From NCBI GenBank assembly GCA_037388505.1, contig JARRKC010000015.1, forward strand, positions 1 through 64,000: a stretch of 64,000 nucleotides of DNA, written 5' to 3'. A program made the translations under genes and the position numbers. This stretch comes from JARRKC01 sp037388505. Its GTDB lineage: Bacteria; Acidobacteriota; UBA6911; RPQK01; JAPXNP01. The notes under the pieces were generated by a model. That model was not told the DNA's origin and searched no databases. It saw only the letters and a list, made by a program, of their open reading frames with translations. Positions 24,408-31,832 of the stretch are shown one piece after another. Every line of letters starts with the position of its first letter. The first letter of the stretch is position 1.

Positions 24408-24959
24408 ATGAGCGAGGCACGGCTGAAAACGATGATGGCGCAGACCCATACGGAAGCTTTCGGGTGGGCCCTCTATTGCTGCCGTGGGGATCGGGAGGCA
24501 GCGGCGGATTTGCTGCAGTCCGCCTATGTTTCGATTCTGGATGGTCGGGCGCGCTTCGAGGGGCGGTCGAGCTTCAAGACCTGGCTGTTCGCGGTCCTCC
24601 GTCGTTCTGCCGCTCGGCGCGGTCGCCTGCTTCAGCGTGCCCTGAAGCTCGTCCGAGAGCGGATGCCGGTCAAGGAGGCCGATGCGCCGACACAAGAAGC
24701 GGCGGTCCTCAGAGGCGAACTGCGAGACAGAATGGAGGCGTTGTTGAGGGACCTATCCCAGCGTCAGCAGCAGGTCCTTCGGCTGGTCTTCTACCATGGA
24801 CTGACCATCGAGGAGGCAGCCCACATCATGGAGGTATCCGTCGGGTCGGCGCGGACCCACTACGAACGCGGCAAACGCCGGCTCCATGATGCGCTGGAAA
24901 GATCGGGGCTAAAAGATGAAATCACAGGACGACGAGACGGAAATCAGGCTGCTGTTTGA
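24408..24959 (+). CDS. ECF-type RNA polymerase sigma factor
   Basis: A sigma-70 family extracytoplasmic-function factor of about 183 aa. Region 2 is seen as DREAAADLLQSAYVSILDG followed by the RSSFKTWLFAVLRR segment, and region 4 as LSQRQQQVLRLVFYHGLTIEEAAHIMEVSVGSARTHYERGK (helix-turn-helix). The start is uncertain: ATG 24408 or GTG 24390, both without a clear ribosome-binding site. The gene overlaps the next one by 44 bases, and two LTxxQ periplasmic proteins follow, which suggests an envelope- or metal-stress regulon. Confidence 0.88.
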   Translation: MSEARLKTMMAQTHTEAFGWALYCCRGDREAAADLLQSAYVSILDGRARFEGRSSFKTWLFAVLRRSAARRGRLLQRALKLVRERMPVKEADAPTQEAAVLRGELRDRMEALLRDLSQRQQQVLRLVFYHGLTIEEAAHIMEVSVGSARTHYERGKRRLHDALERSGLKDEITGRRDGNQAAV

Positions 24960-25341
24960 CAAGCTCCGCGAAGAAGATGCGAAGGAGTTCCCGTCCTTCC
25001 ATCAGGTGCTGAGCCGGAGTCCGGCGAAGCAGGAGCGGAGGTCCGGGATGGCTCTCTTCCGAGGCTATCGCTGGGTGCCGGCGTTGGCGGCCGTTATGGT
25101 GGTCCTGGTCTCTCTCGTCATCATCGTCGACCACCACAACGCCAGTCTCGACCGGGGACAGACGTCCGGGAAGGAAATTACAGTGGCCAAGCTCATGGAC
25201 TGGGAAGCACCGACGGACTTTCTCCTCGCGATGGATCCCGGGGACGACAGCTTCCTGGAGAGTGTGCCCTCCCTGGGAACGGAAACCATCGAGTGGGACG
25301 ATGCGGATGCCGTGCTGCCGGACTCCGCGCAACAGCCTTGA
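24916..25341 (+). CDS. Single-pass membrane protein, putative anti-sigma partner
   Basis: A 141-aa protein with an acidic cytoplasmic N-terminus (EIRLLFDKLREEDAKEFPSF), one membrane helix at ~54-71 (VPALAAVMVVLVSLVIIV) and an acidic periplasmic tail. It lacks a zinc anti-sigma HxxxCxxC motif. Its position overlapping the sigma gene by 44 bases and its topology fit a regulator that holds the sigma factor at the membrane. That role is inferred from context only. Confidence 0.7.
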   Translation: MKSQDDETEIRLLFDKLREEDAKEFPSFHQVLSRSPAKQERRSGMALFRGYRWVPALAAVMVVLVSLVIIVDHHNASLDRGQTSGKEITVAKLMDWEAPTDFLLAMDPGDDSFLESVPSLGTETIEWDDADAVLPDSAQQP

Positions 25342-25372
25342 ACACGAAAGAGAGATAGAGAGGAAGATCATC

Positions 25373-25846
25373 ATGAAACACTTCGGAACGGGCCTGTTGA
25401 TTGGCCTTGCCGTGATGGCTGTCGGATTTGCCCAGGGACCCCAGGCACAGCGGCGACCCCAGGCAGACAGGTTGCAGGATCTGCTGGTTCCTCCGGATCT
25501 GGTGATGCGGAATCAGCAGGCCATCGGGCTAACGGCGGAGCAGCAGACCGCCATCCTCAAAGAGATCAGCACTGCGGAGGCGGAGTTCACCCAGTTGCGT
25601 TGGACACTCCAGAGGGAAATCAGCACGCTGGTCGATCTGCTGCAGCGCCCAGGGGTTGACGAGGCGACTGTTCTGTCTCAGTTGGACCGGGTCCTGGATC
25701 TCGAGAGCCGGATGAAACGAGCGCGTTTTCTGATGGCATTTCGAGTCAAGAGCCATTTGACCGATGAGCAGGTCCGAATGCTGGACCGCATTCGTGACCA
25801 GCAGAGGCGAAGAATCCGATCTTCGGTCGCGCCCGAGCGACCGTGA
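25373..25846 (+). CDS. Spy/CpxP-like periplasmic LTxxQ protein (first)
   Basis: A 157-aa exported protein: signal peptide MKHFGTGLLIGLAVMAVGFAQ, then an all-helical region with two LTxxQ-type motifs, GLTAEQQTAILKEI and LTDEQVRMLDRI. Spy, CpxP, ZraP and CnrX share this arrangement; they act as periplasmic chaperones or metal sensors that control envelope stress. The start at 25373 has AGAGGAAG upstream. It is the third gene of the ECF operon. Confidence 0.78.
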   Translation: MKHFGTGLLIGLAVMAVGFAQGPQAQRRPQADRLQDLLVPPDLVMRNQQAIGLTAEQQTAILKEISTAEAEFTQLRWTLQREISTLVDLLQRPGVDEATVLSQLDRVLDLESRMKRARFLMAFRVKSHLTDEQVRMLDRIRDQQRRRIRSSVAPERP

Positions 25847-25906
25847 TGAGGGAACGCTGTTGGAGCGTTCCCATGGGACAGTATCTGAAAGGAAAGGAGC
25901 GAAGAG

Positions 25907-26476
25907 TTGAAAGATTACCGTCAGAAGTTCTTGGGGTTACTGGCCGTTGCGCTGCTCATTGCGGGCGGGACGTGGGGTCTGGCCCAACTGCCCGCTGCGT
26001 CGGCCGGTGCAGTGCGGGAATCGCCCGGTCGGATGAGGAGTCCGGGAGTGTTCCGGCGCGGACCGGATCGTGTACGAGCGGTCGAAATCATCAGCCATTA
26101 CCTGGACCTGACCGATGGGCAGGCCTCACAGATTCGCGAGATTCTGGAGGGGGCGCAGAGCACGATCAAGCCGCTTCGGGAGGAGATCCAGCCTCTGAGA
26201 CAGTCGCTCCGCGACGAGCTCGACAGCGGGGCTGCCGTAGCGGGAAGTGTCGGCCAGTTGGTCATACAGATCCACGGTCTGGGTGACCAGATCAGGAGCG
26301 AGCAGCAATCGGCCGCCGACTCGATTCGCAGTCTGTTGAACGACGAACAGATCCACAAGGTCGAGGCGGTCCGCCAAGCGGCTCAACTCGTGCCCGTGAT
26401 CCGTGCGTTCGGAGTGCTGGGATTGCTTCCGCCCCCGCAACGCCAGGCTCGTGCGGCCGAGGACCAGGTGCAGTAA
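25907..26476 (+). CDS. Spy/CpxP-like periplasmic LTxxQ protein (second)
   Basis: A 189-aa exported helical protein with a signal peptide (FLGLLAVALLIAGGTWGLAQ) and the motif YLDLTDGQASQIREILEG, then a coiled coil to about residue 150. The TTG at 25907 is taken as start because AAAGGAG lies eight bases before it and no ATG is nearby. It is a distant paralogue of the preceding gene, and the two may form a mixed antiparallel dimer as Spy-like proteins do. Fourth and last gene of the ECF operon. Confidence 0.72.
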   Translation: MKDYRQKFLGLLAVALLIAGGTWGLAQLPAASAGAVRESPGRMRSPGVFRRGPDRVRAVEIISHYLDLTDGQASQIREILEGAQSTIKPLREEIQPLRQSLRDELDSGAAVAGSVGQLVIQIHGLGDQIRSEQQSAADSIRSLLNDEQIHKVEAVRQAAQLVPVIRAFGVLGLLPPPQRQARAAEDQVQ

Positions 26477-26865
26477 GTCTTGACCCCTTACCCGAGGGCC
26501 CGGATTTGTTCGATCGAGAAACAGTCCGGTCCCTCGGCCTCACCTGGTCCTCACGGATCATTCTGGCATATGAACTCGGAATAAACGAAGACGGAATACA
26601 GGAGACGGTGTTTGCCCGGGGTCTCGAGGTTTCGAGATTCCGGGATGGGGGCGAACCGGTTCAACCCTTCCACCCCGTCCACGTCATTGGACGAGTGAAA
26701 CAAGTCAGACAGGTCAGAACAGAATCTTATCCAGCTTCCGGCTCCGGTTCTTTCGTTCTCACCGGCTGATCTTCGGAGCTCGACATGAACGACGCTCGAG
26801 AGTCACGGCCACAGTCCAAGACAAGCGGGGACGCTTATCCTACCCACGCTCGGGTTCTCCCGTTT
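26477..26865. other. Intergenic region with dispersed repeat copy 3
   Basis: A 389-bp gap with no gene that I can support. The left part has GTCTCGAGGTTTCGAGATTC text-like sequence (26618-26640). The right part is the third copy of the hairpin repeat (26738-26858) and reaches the stop of the PilZ gene. Confidence 0.6.
26738..26858 (+). repeat. Hairpin-bearing dispersed repeat, third copy
   Basis: Contains TCTCACCGGCTGATCTTCGG (also present, inverted, at 6626-6650), then CATGAACGACGCTCG, then the hairpin GACAAGC/GCTTATC with loop GGGGAC at 26820-26839, then GGTTCTCCCG. Diverged from the copies at 6548-6623 and 7246-7321 but with the same order of parts. On the minus strand it follows the PilZ stop. 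Confidence 0.75.
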
Positions 26866-27546
26866 TCAGCCAAGATCCCTGTCGGCAAGCCACGATTCTT
26901 CGAGGGACTCGACGAGGCGCAGAAGCGGCTCGGGAACCGAGGTGTCGCCCCGCCGGAGCCGGCGGAGGACCTCACAGAAGTAGATGGCATAGAAGGGTCC
27001 CCAGCGATGCTGGGCAAAGGCCTCCAGGCTGAGGGAGTGGCGGCCGACGGTGAGGTCGATCGTGAGCTCATCTTCCTCGCTGATCTCACCGCCACAGTGC
27101 ATCGGCATCTGAACCAGCACGCCGCCGACACTGATGTCCAGGGGCCTCGGGTGCCAGACGCGAGTGGGCGTCCGCAGGCTGATCTGGAGCTCGGCCTTCG
27201 CGTGAAGCGGCACGCGAAAGGTGTGGCGAGCTTCGGTCCGTTCCAGTTGGTCGGGAACACCGACCCGAATCGTAGGTAGAGGGGTCCGCCTGGGGTCGAA
27301 GGCCAGGACCGGGCTCACGAACAGTGTTGTCCGGAATCCATCGGCAAAGATTACCGTGCAGTTCTCTCCGGGCTCCATTTCAAACGCTGCAGGAGGATCG
27401 AGAACCTCGATCTCGACGAACGCCGGCTCCAGCGAACAGGACCGGAAACGCCCCTGGAAGATACCCCCCGTCTTCCCCGACGTCAGCGTCGCAGGTCTTC
27501 GCTGTTCGCTGAACCGTGCGAGCCGCTCAAAAATCGCTTCGTCCAT
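26866..27546 (-). CDS. PilZ-domain protein with YcgR-like N-terminal region
   Basis: A 226-aa cytosolic protein expected to bind cyclic di-GMP. The N-terminal ~95 residues form a beta-rich YcgR-N-like domain. The PilZ domain follows with the arginine motif RHTFRVP and the DISVGGV (D/NxSxxG) motif, both needed for the ligand. YcgR-type proteins slow flagellar motors, but no motility genes are near. The start is the ATG at 27544-27546 (MDEAIFERLARF); a TTG 16 codons upstream is less likely. Confidence 0.82.
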   Translation of the reverse strand: MDEAIFERLARFSEQRRPATLTSGKTGGIFQGRFRSCSLEPAFVEIEVLDPPAAFEMEPGENCTVIFADGFRTTLFVSPVLAFDPRRTPLPTIRVGVPDQLERTEARHTFRVPLHAKAELQISLRTPTRVWHPRPLDISVGGVLVQMPMHCGGEISEEDELTIDLTVGRHSLSLEAFAQHRWGPFYAIYFCEVLRRLRRGDTSVPEPLLRLVESLEESWLADRDLG

Positions 27547-27711
27547 ATCTGTTCCCTGGCCCGTGCTCGCGACGCCGGCGAGCCGCCCCGACAATTCTCA
27601 ATCATTTGTAGGATCATGAAAAGGTCCCTGGGCGGTTTTCTTCTATATTTCGCGTGGTTGCAGGGTCACTCACGGTTCGCCGGCATGGTAGGATGGCCGG
27701 GATCTGACCGC

Positions 27712-27846
27712 ATGAACGAAAACAGTGCGCCTCAAGAGAAAGTCGAGAAGTCGCGACACTGGAAGTGGATTTATCTTGGGATCGTGGCGTTGACGATCAT
27801 CGTCTATCTTCTGCTCTGGCTCTTCTCGCAGGCATTTCTCCGCTAA
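27712..27846 (+). CDS. Small single-helix membrane protein upstream of symporter
   Basis: A 44-aa protein with a charged N-terminus and one membrane helix (WIYLGIVALTIIVYLLLWLF). It ends 10 bp before the symporter start, so the two are almost certainly co-transcribed. Several SSS-family symporters are known to be preceded by a tiny membrane partner, and I assign this by position and topology. Longer in-frame starts at 27616 and 27685 exist but add no family-like sequence. Confidence 0.6.
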   Translation: MNENSAPQEKVEKSRHWKWIYLGIVALTIIVYLLLWLFSQAFLR

Positions 27847-27856
27847 CGGAGTCGCG

Positions 27857-29545
27857 ATGCATCTCGTAGACTGGATCGTGGTTGGGGCCTACCTTGCCTA
27901 CGTCGTCATCGACGGCGTCACGCGCAGCAAGGAAACCGGGGAGATCCGCGGCTATTTTCTCGCCAACCGCTCACTCCCCTGGTGGGCCGTCGGTCTCTCG
28001 ATCATGGCCACCCAGATGAGCGCCATCACTCTGGTGGGGACCACGGGGCAGGCCTACGCACAAGGAATGGGCTTCATCCAGTTCTACTTCGGGTTGCCCC
28101 TGGCCATGATCATCCTCTGCGTGACCGTTGTGCCCTTTTTTCACCGGGCCGATGTGTTTACGGCGTACGAGTATCTGGAGCGCCGGTTCGACGTCAAGAC
28201 GAGAACTCTGACCGGCTTTCTGTTCCTGCTGTCCCGCGGCCTCTCCTGCGGAGTCATCATCTCCGCGCCGGCCGTCATTCTGTCCGTCGTGCTGGGATGG
28301 AACATGGAACTCACCGTTCTTGCGATCGGGGTTCCCACCGTCCTCTACACGATGCTCGGCGGCGTGCAGGCGGTCACCTGGACCGACGTCAAGCAGATGG
28401 TGCTGATCTTCGTCGGAATGTTCGTGGTCGTGTCCGTGATCATCTCGCGTCTTCCCGATCAGGCTCCCCTGAGCCACGTCCTGACGCTGGCTGCCTGGCA
28501 CGGCCACCTTCAGACTTTGGACTTCTCCTTCAATCTCAATGACACATACACGTTTTGGTCCGGCCTGCTCGGCGGGCTGTTCCTGATGCTCGCCTATTTC
28601 GGTTGCGACCAGAGTCAGGTTCAGCGCTACCTGACCGCACGTTCGATCGATGAGGGCAGAACCTCGCTGCTTATGAGCGCAGTGTTCAAGATACCCATTC
28701 AATTCGTGATCCTCCTGATCGGTGTGCTGGTCTTCCTTTTCTACCAATTCACCACGCCTCCCATGCTCTTCAATCCCGCCGTCGAGCAGGAACTTCAGGG
28801 AAACCGCGAATACGCCCTCTTGTCCCAGGAATACCAGGCGGCGTCGTCGGATCTGCGTCGGAAGGCGCTCGCGGCGCTGAACGCGCCCGACGAACGGCAA
28901 GCCTACGAGCAGGCGCTCGCACGCCGCGAGCAAATCCGGTCTGAAGCACAGGATCTGGCGGCTAGGGCGAACGGAACGGGGATCTACAACGACGTCAATT
29001 TCGTCTTTCCTACCTTCGTCACCACGCAGCTGCCGATCGGGATCGTGGGTCTGATCGTAGCGGCGATCTTCGCCGCCGCCATGTCCAGCATTTCGGCTGA
29101 GCTGAATTCACTCGCCACGACATCGGTGATCGACGTCTACCGCCGGCTGCTGCGTCGGGAAGCTCCTGACAGGCACTATCTGCTGGTCTCGAAGTTGGCG
29201 ACGGCGTTCTGGGGACTGATGGCTTGCATCGTTGCGGTCTACGCGACCCAATTGGGCTCGCTGATCGAAGTGGTCAATCGGTTCGGTTCTTTCTTTTACG
29301 GTTCCTTGCTGGGAGTGTTCGTGCTGGCCATCGGAACACGGTGGGCAACGCCCTGGTCCGCGTTTCTTGGTCTTCTCGGAGGAATGGCCGCGGTGGGCGT
29401 GGTCAGCATCAGCACCAACGTTTCGTTTCTCTGGTACAACGTCGTCGGTGTCGTCGCGGTAGTGGCAGTCGCAGCGGTCGTCAGCAGCTTTGAAAAGCTG
29501 CTAAGGACAAAGCCCAAGGTCCAGCGCCCCAATTCCCAGAGTTGA
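27857..29545 (+). CDS. Sodium:solute symporter (SSS family)
   Basis: A 562-aa transporter with about 13 membrane helices that couples Na+ entry to uptake of a sugar or other small solute. Conserved family parts: GYFLANRSLPWWAVGLSIMATQMSAITLVG at the N-terminus (Na+ site region), GGVQAVTWTDVKQM in the middle, and FAAAMSSISAELNSLATTSVIDVYRR in helix 8, the signature of SGLT-like members. A charged loop of ~65 residues (about 310-375) with a possible coiled coil is an insertion. The substrate is not predictable, though the ANRSLPWW and SELNS(L)AT pattern is common in SGLT/galactose-like transporters. It could supply the galactose genes at 14-20 kb, but this is a guess. Confidence 0.88.
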   Translation: MHLVDWIVVGAYLAYVVIDGVTRSKETGEIRGYFLANRSLPWWAVGLSIMATQMSAITLVGTTGQAYAQGMGFIQFYFGLPLAMIILCVTVVPFFHRADVFTAYEYLERRFDVKTRTLTGFLFLLSRGLSCGVIISAPAVILSVVLGWNMELTVLAIGVPTVLYTMLGGVQAVTWTDVKQMVLIFVGMFVVVSVIISRLPDQAPLSHVLTLAAWHGHLQTLDFSFNLNDTYTFWSGLLGGLFLMLAYFGCDQSQVQRYLTARSIDEGRTSLLMSAVFKIPIQFVILLIGVLVFLFYQFTTPPMLFNPAVEQELQGNREYALLSQEYQAASSDLRRKALAALNAPDERQAYEQALARREQIRSEAQDLAARANGTGIYNDVNFVFPTFVTTQLPIGIVGLIVAAIFAAAMSSISAELNSLATTSVIDVYRRLLRREAPDRHYLLVSKLATAFWGLMACIVAVYATQLGSLIEVVNRFGSFFYGSLLGVFVLAIGTRWATPWSAFLGLLGGMAAVGVVSISTNVSFLWYNVVGVVAVVAVAAVVSSFEKLLRTKPKVQRPNSQS

Positions 29546-29643
29546 AATCGGGCACGCGGAGGGGGTCCCGGACTGGTCCGCCCTCTCGAGAACTCGAGGC
29601 ACTTTGAGGATTGGGACCTCGGGACTTGGATCCCTGGTGTCGA

Positions 29644-30234
29644 CTACGTGCGCCCGACGGGCATCAAGTAGAGCGGAACATGGTCCGCGGGCAGCTGCAT
29701 CACTCGCTGGACTTCCGCGGGGCGGAAAGCGGCGACGACCACCGTTCCCAGGTCCAGGGCCACCGCCTCAAGATGGACATTCTCACCTGCATGTCCCAGA
29801 TCCATGTGGGCGTAGTCCCGTCCGGCTTCCTGAAAAACCTCGCGAGTGCGTTCGTAGATGGCGGTAAAGACCAGGATGGAGGCCGCCTTCGCCACGAATT
29901 CCTGCCCGTACGTCGCCGCGGCGAGGTCGAGGCGAACGTCTCCTTCCCGGACAGCCTCGAGGCCATGTTCCCGAGCGGCATATTGATACACACCGCTGGG
30001 GAGTCCCTCAACGTCGCCGCCGGCCAGGTAGAGCTCGAGCGGATAGAGCGCCATCGCCGAGGGGGCCGTCCGGAAACCTTCCGGGCTGGTGATGCCGTAT
30101 GCGCTCCAAAGAAGTTGGGAAACTTCTTCGAGCGTCAGCGGCCCTGCGGCGTATTCGCGTACGGAGCGCCTGCGCCAGAGCGCCTCTTCGACGGATAGAG
30201 TGCCCTTCTTCAAAGGCGGCGGAAGCTGGATCAT
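29644..30234 (-). CDS. SagB-type nitroreductase family protein
   Basis: A 196-aa FMN-dependent oxidoreductase of the SagB/ThcOx group. Visible: RRSVREYAAGPLTLEEVSQLLWSAYGI, where the Arg/Ser contact FMN phosphate, then RTAPSAMALYPLELYL, GVYQY, and DLGHAGENVHLEAVALDLGTVVVAAF. In SagB proteins this fold dehydrogenates azolines in peptide natural products, but stand-alone copies such as this one, with no cyclodehydratase or precursor peptide nearby, are more often general nitro- or ene-reductases. Start ATG at 30232-30234. Confidence 0.85.
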   Translation of the reverse strand: MIQLPPPLKKGTLSVEEALWRRRSVREYAAGPLTLEEVSQLLWSAYGITSPEGFRTAPSAMALYPLELYLAGGDVEGLPSGVYQYAAREHGLEAVREGDVRLDLAAATYGQEFVAKAASILVFTAIYERTREVFQEAGRDYAHMDLGHAGENVHLEAVALDLGTVVVAAFRPAEVQRVMQLPADHVPLYLMPVGRT

Positions 30235-30647
30235 CGATTTCCTCCTCGAGTAGCCTGATCTGTCTCCGGCGGCCGTCTTTCAGCCGGGACGGCCAGTCGG
30301 CCATGCTAGCGCGGATCAAAGTGTCGGACAAGTTGTCCCGCAGAGGTCGATTGCGATTGACGAATCCGCTGCACTCTAATAGAAACTCTTTAGCCCGGAT
30401 TGCTCACCAGGATCCGTAGCGAGGCGGTGGAGAGGCGGGTGGCTGCAAGGCGCGTGACGAAGGCCCCCGCAGGCGTACCTGACGTACGTCGAGGAGGACG
30501 AGGCGCAGCAACGCAGCAGACGCCCGTCCATCCGACGCCGCAGTAGGATTCTGGTGAGCAATTCGGGCTGGAGCCGTTTCTGGCTTCGTGACGGCCGTGT
30601 CGGTATCGTGCCGTGTTGTTTGAACTATTCGGATCGGAGTCGAGAAG
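30235..30647. other. Intergenic region hosting a MITE-like element
   Basis: A 413-bp gap, most of it taken by the 178-bp inverted-repeat element at 30392-30569. The remainder holds no gene that I can support. Confidence 0.6.
30392..30569. repeat. MITE-like element with 24-bp terminal inverted repeats
   Basis: The left end AGCCCGGATTGCTCACCAG (30392-30410, continuing GATCC) matches the inverted right end 30546-30569 at 22 of 24 positions. The 130-bp interior is GC-rich, with ACGTACGT-like and GCAGCAACGCAGCAG parts and no open frame of note. No target-site duplication is obvious. Non-coding, possibly moved by a transposase in trans; alternatively a large structured repeat of REP type. The end sequence CCCGGATTGCTCACC is nearly the same as part of the palindrome at 38220-38246. 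Confidence 0.7.
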
Positions 30648-31544
30648 ATGCCCGAACTGCTGAGCGAGATTCATCAGAAGGTGTTGTTGTGCGATGGGGC
30701 CATGGGCACGCAGTTGCAGGCGGCCGGCCTCGAGCCTGGAGAGTGCGGGGACGGCTGGAACCTTGCGCACCCCGATCGGGTACTTCAGATTCAGCAACGA
30801 TACGTTGAAGCCGGGTCCGATTGTCTGACGACCAACACCTTCCGAGCCAACCGGTTGGCTCTGGATGCCCACGGGCTGGGAGGGAAGGTGGTCGAGATCA
30901 ATCGAAGGGCGGTGGAAATCGCAAGGGAAGCCTTCGGGACTCGACCGGGTTTCGTCTTGGGTGATCTCGGTCCGTTCGGAGGACTCCTGGAACCGTATGG
31001 CCTGACGACCGCCGAGGAAGCCCTCGACGCCTTTCTGGAACAGGCTAAAGCCCTGGTGGAGGCTGGCGTCGACGCGGTGATCATCGAAACGATGACTGCG
31101 CTGGACGAGTTGGAGCTCGCCATCCGGGCCGCGCGGGAAGCCGATGCGCCCTGTGTCATCGCCTCAGTCGCCTTCGACCTGTCCCATGACGGAACGGCCG
31201 TGCGCACCATGATGGGCGTAAGTCCCGGTCAGGCCATCCAGCTGATGCAGAAGGCGGGTGTCGATGTTGCCGGCACCAATTGTGGAGCGAACGTGGATAT
31301 CGATTGGGCGGTTCGGATCCTGGAGCAGTACCGGCGGGAAAGCGATCTACCGCTGCTTGCCCAGCCCAACGCCGGCAGGCCGACCCTCAGCGAAGGGAAG
31401 GCCGTCTACCACAGCGACGCGGATTCGATGGCCGCAAGTGTACCCGCTTTGGTCAGTGCAGGGGCACGAATCGTGGGCGCTTGTTGTGGGAGTACTCCAG
31501 AGTACATCCAGCGCTTTCGGCGGGTTCTCGACCAACTCGGTTGA
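30648..31544 (+). CDS. Homocysteine S-methyltransferase family protein (MetH N-terminal type)
   Basis: A 298-aa zinc-dependent TIM-barrel methyltransferase. Motifs: LLCDGAMGTQLQ at the start, TNTFRANR, then the three Zn cysteines in GTNCGAN and GACCGSTPEYI. It corresponds to the homocysteine-binding module of MetH, with the folate, B12 and activation modules absent, so it either uses S-methylmethionine-like donors or pairs with a separate corrinoid protein. A corrinoid protein of the right type is encoded at 23365. The ATG at 30648 agrees with the family start. Confidence 0.88.
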   Translation: MPELLSEIHQKVLLCDGAMGTQLQAAGLEPGECGDGWNLAHPDRVLQIQQRYVEAGSDCLTTNTFRANRLALDAHGLGGKVVEINRRAVEIAREAFGTRPGFVLGDLGPFGGLLEPYGLTTAEEALDAFLEQAKALVEAGVDAVIIETMTALDELELAIRAAREADAPCVIASVAFDLSHDGTAVRTMMGVSPGQAIQLMQKAGVDVAGTNCGANVDIDWAVRILEQYRRESDLPLLAQPNAGRPTLSEGKAVYHSDADSMAASVPALVSAGARIVGACCGSTPEYIQRFRRVLDQLG

Positions 31545-31832
31545 CGACGCCAAGTCGCCTCGGAGAGATCCGTGGCGGCCGTCCGGGGGAGATCTTTAAG
31601 GAGGAGAGAGCGTTGGGGTCCTCAAAGGAGATCCTCCCGTCGGCCGCCTTGCATAAAGTATACCATTTCCATTTCACGTACCTGGGAAAAGTGCGTGAGT
31701 CACTCTAAGTCAGTGTCAGACAACGGCTTAAAATTCTATACATCAATCACTTACTGACGGCATCCAAGGCCGTGCACTCCTTGAGTGCAAAGCGCTCTTT
31801 CCACTCATGACCAAATGAGCTCGGAGCGAAAT

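Noticed and set aside
29644..30234. SagB-like protein as part of a thiazole/oxazole peptide cluster
   Set aside because: No cyclodehydratase, precursor peptide or exporter is found around it.
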